Positions 62,370-64,000 of a stretch of 64,000 nucleotides of DNA are shown here, one piece after another. Source of the stretch: Chitinophagales bacterium 65-1 (GTDB lineage Bacteria; Bacteroidota; Bacteroidia; Chitinophagales; Chitinophagaceae); contig MWYX01000064.1 of the NCBI GenBank assembly GCA_002050465.1, positions 1-64,000 on the forward strand, in the 5' to 3' direction. The number at the start of each line of letters is the position of its first letter. The stretch's first letter is position 1. A program made the translations under genes and the position numbers. A model generated the notes under the pieces. It searched no databases. It was not told where the DNA came from and worked only from the letters and a program-made list of their open reading frames with translations.

Positions 62370-63305
62370 TTAATGAAACAGCAGTTCACAAGGTTTTAAG
62401 CCGGTGTGTTTTTTAAAGGCGGTAGAAAAGTGAGAGATAGAAGAATAGCCAAGCAGTGAGGAAACATCTGTTACACTCAATCCCTTTTCATACAAAAGAT
62501 ATTTAGCATGTTCCATCCGCTGGCTTTGAAAAAAGTCAAAAATGGTGGTGCCATACATTTCTTTAAATCCTTTCTTTAAATAACACTCATTTATAGCAAC
62601 CTTACGGCTTAGCGCTTTAATGGTAAGGGGTTCGCTGATATGCTGCAATAAAATTTCCCTGGCATTTCTTATCTTTTCCCTGTCAGCTTCATTGGCTAAA
62701 AACTTGCTGGTGAAGTTATCAAGGCTATCACCTGTCATGCATTCCATACTATATAAAAGCAACATTTGCGTTTGTGCATTTATATAAATATTTTCAAGGC
62801 TGTCAGAATAAGAGTGATTGAGTAAAGCTTCCAGCACCATTTTGGTTTTACTGCAAAGCGGCATTATCCTGCTGAAGCTGGTGGTGTGCTTAAAATTTAA
62901 TATATCATCAGAAAACGTGGTTTGTTTTATTCCCTTTACAAATTGGGAAAGATGAGAGGGTGTAAATTTAAAACTCACCAGATCTATTGTATCAATTTTT
63001 TCTTCGCAATTAACTGATTGATGAAATTTACATGAATTACATTCAGTATTTTTTGCTCTGCAATATGTGTTACCTGAAATACAAAATTTCAATTCAAGAT
63101 GATGTTGTTTTGGCTCATCTTTTTTAAAATGATAAACCATCATACCCGTATCCTCAATATTTGTCTGCGGTAATTTTTTAAACCTTTTTATAGTATACTG
63201 AACAGACCCTGGAATAGTTTGCTCCTTCTCCTGCAGTAATAAAATTGGTTCCTGGATTACAGCGTGCTTTTGAGCAATTGATAATATGTCAGAATATTTT
63301 TCCAT
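62370..63305 (-). CDS. AraC-family transcriptional regulator with a cysteine cluster
   Basis: 311 residues from ATG 63303-63305 (an in-frame start 18 bp upstream is less likely). The C-terminal 100 residues form the double helix-turn-helix (NECYLKKGFKEMYGTTIFDFF and VTDVSSLLGYSSISHFSTAFKKHTG). The N-terminal part carries C75-x6-C82-x6-C89-x2-C92-x7-C100, spacing that could hold a metal or Fe–S cluster. It is 3 bp from the receptor stop, tail to tail, so it probably controls that gene, likely in response to iron or a siderophore as PchR does. Confidence 0.85.
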   Translation of the reverse strand: MEKYSDILSIAQKHAVIQEPILLLQEKEQTIPGSVQYTIKRFKKLPQTNIEDTGMMVYHFKKDEPKQHHLELKFCISGNTYCRAKNTECNSCKFHQSVNCEEKIDTIDLVSFKFTPSHLSQFVKGIKQTTFSDDILNFKHTTSFSRIMPLCSKTKMVLEALLNHSYSDSLENIYINAQTQMLLLYSMECMTGDSLDNFTSKFLANEADREKIRNAREILLQHISEPLTIKALSRKVAINECYLKKGFKEMYGTTIFDFFQSQRMEHAKYLLYEKGLSVTDVSSLLGYSSISHFSTAFKKHTGLKPCELLFH

Positions 63306-63473
63306 TAAATTAAATAGGTGCAAAGATAAACAACCACAGATGACAATCGTTGGGCAAATGTCATGCTATTGTAAACTAATAGTAAACTAAGACAAAGGAA
63401 AATATGAAATAGTACCATCTAAAAGTAATATTATACCAATAAAACATTACGGTTATAGTTATTGGGAATTTAG

Positions 63474-64000
<527 letters not shown>

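Overview
The window is a piece of an AT-rich Bacteroidota chromosome, most likely from the Chitinophagales/Chitinophagaceae. The evidence is the protein repertoire (a TonB-dependent receptor, an MG2-type surface protein, an FtsX–DUF3098–UppP gene order, a DksA-like protein with a lysine-rich tail, and a Uup-type ABC-F), promoter cores of the TAnnTTTG type, and near absence of Shine-Dalgarno sequences. No rRNA, tRNA, transposase or CRISPR array was seen. The left edge holds the frameshifted start of a surface protein gene, and the right edge cuts gyrB.

Layout. 0.3–3.9 kb: nucleotide-sugar genes (a UDP-glucuronate-epimerase-like gene, then rfbA, rfbB and a WbpD/FdtC-like acetyltransferase on the other strand). 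4–7.1 kb: an ABC-F ATPase and a NagX-like membrane acyltransferase. 7.2–10.3 kb: a tightly coupled three-gene operon of a SET-domain protein, a D-Ala-D-Ala-ligase-like ATP-grasp enzyme, and an ATP-grasp–SET fusion. This is the best candidate for an undescribed system in the window. 10.4–14.9 kb: galK with an aldose epimerase, topoisomerase IB, an SDR enzyme and a very acidic small protein. 15–22 kb: HIT protein, ruvC, a YbhN-like membrane protein, DUF3108, a lactonase-like hydrolase, an MFS exporter, uppP, DUF3098 and ftsX. 22.5–39.5 kb: leuS, a large zinc metalloprotease, an M23 peptidase, dxs, a cupin/Rieske pair, scpA, mscL, PPK2, a sterol-desaturase-like enzyme, frr, a WecA-like transferase and a lone transketolase N-terminal subunit. 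39.7–44 kb: a lolC-like gene and rbfA, separated by a small accessory island. 44–50.7 kb: an MsbA-like exporter, the DksA-like protein and ileS. 51–60 kb: an almost complete C5-pathway heme locus, hemACDEFBL on one strand and hemH–hemJ diverging from it. 60–63.3 kb: a TonB receptor and a cysteine-rich AraC regulator. Then gyrB.

Three kinds of unusual structure stand out. First is the SET/ATP-grasp operon, which looks like a peptide- or protein-modifying pathway joining amino-acid ligation to lysine methylation. Second is a 1,262-bp segment bounded by an 11-bp inverted repeat and carrying only a serine-hydrolase gene. It interrupts a remnant outer-membrane barrel gene, and removing it restores the barrel reading frame through its terminal residues. 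Third are several families of short interspersed repeats. They lie between genes, supply the stop codons of at least five genes (topoisomerase IB, mscL, the MsbA-like exporter, rbfA, hemE), and sit in frame inside conserved enzymes (the MBL hydrolase, leuS and ileS), much as palindromic elements do in Rickettsia.
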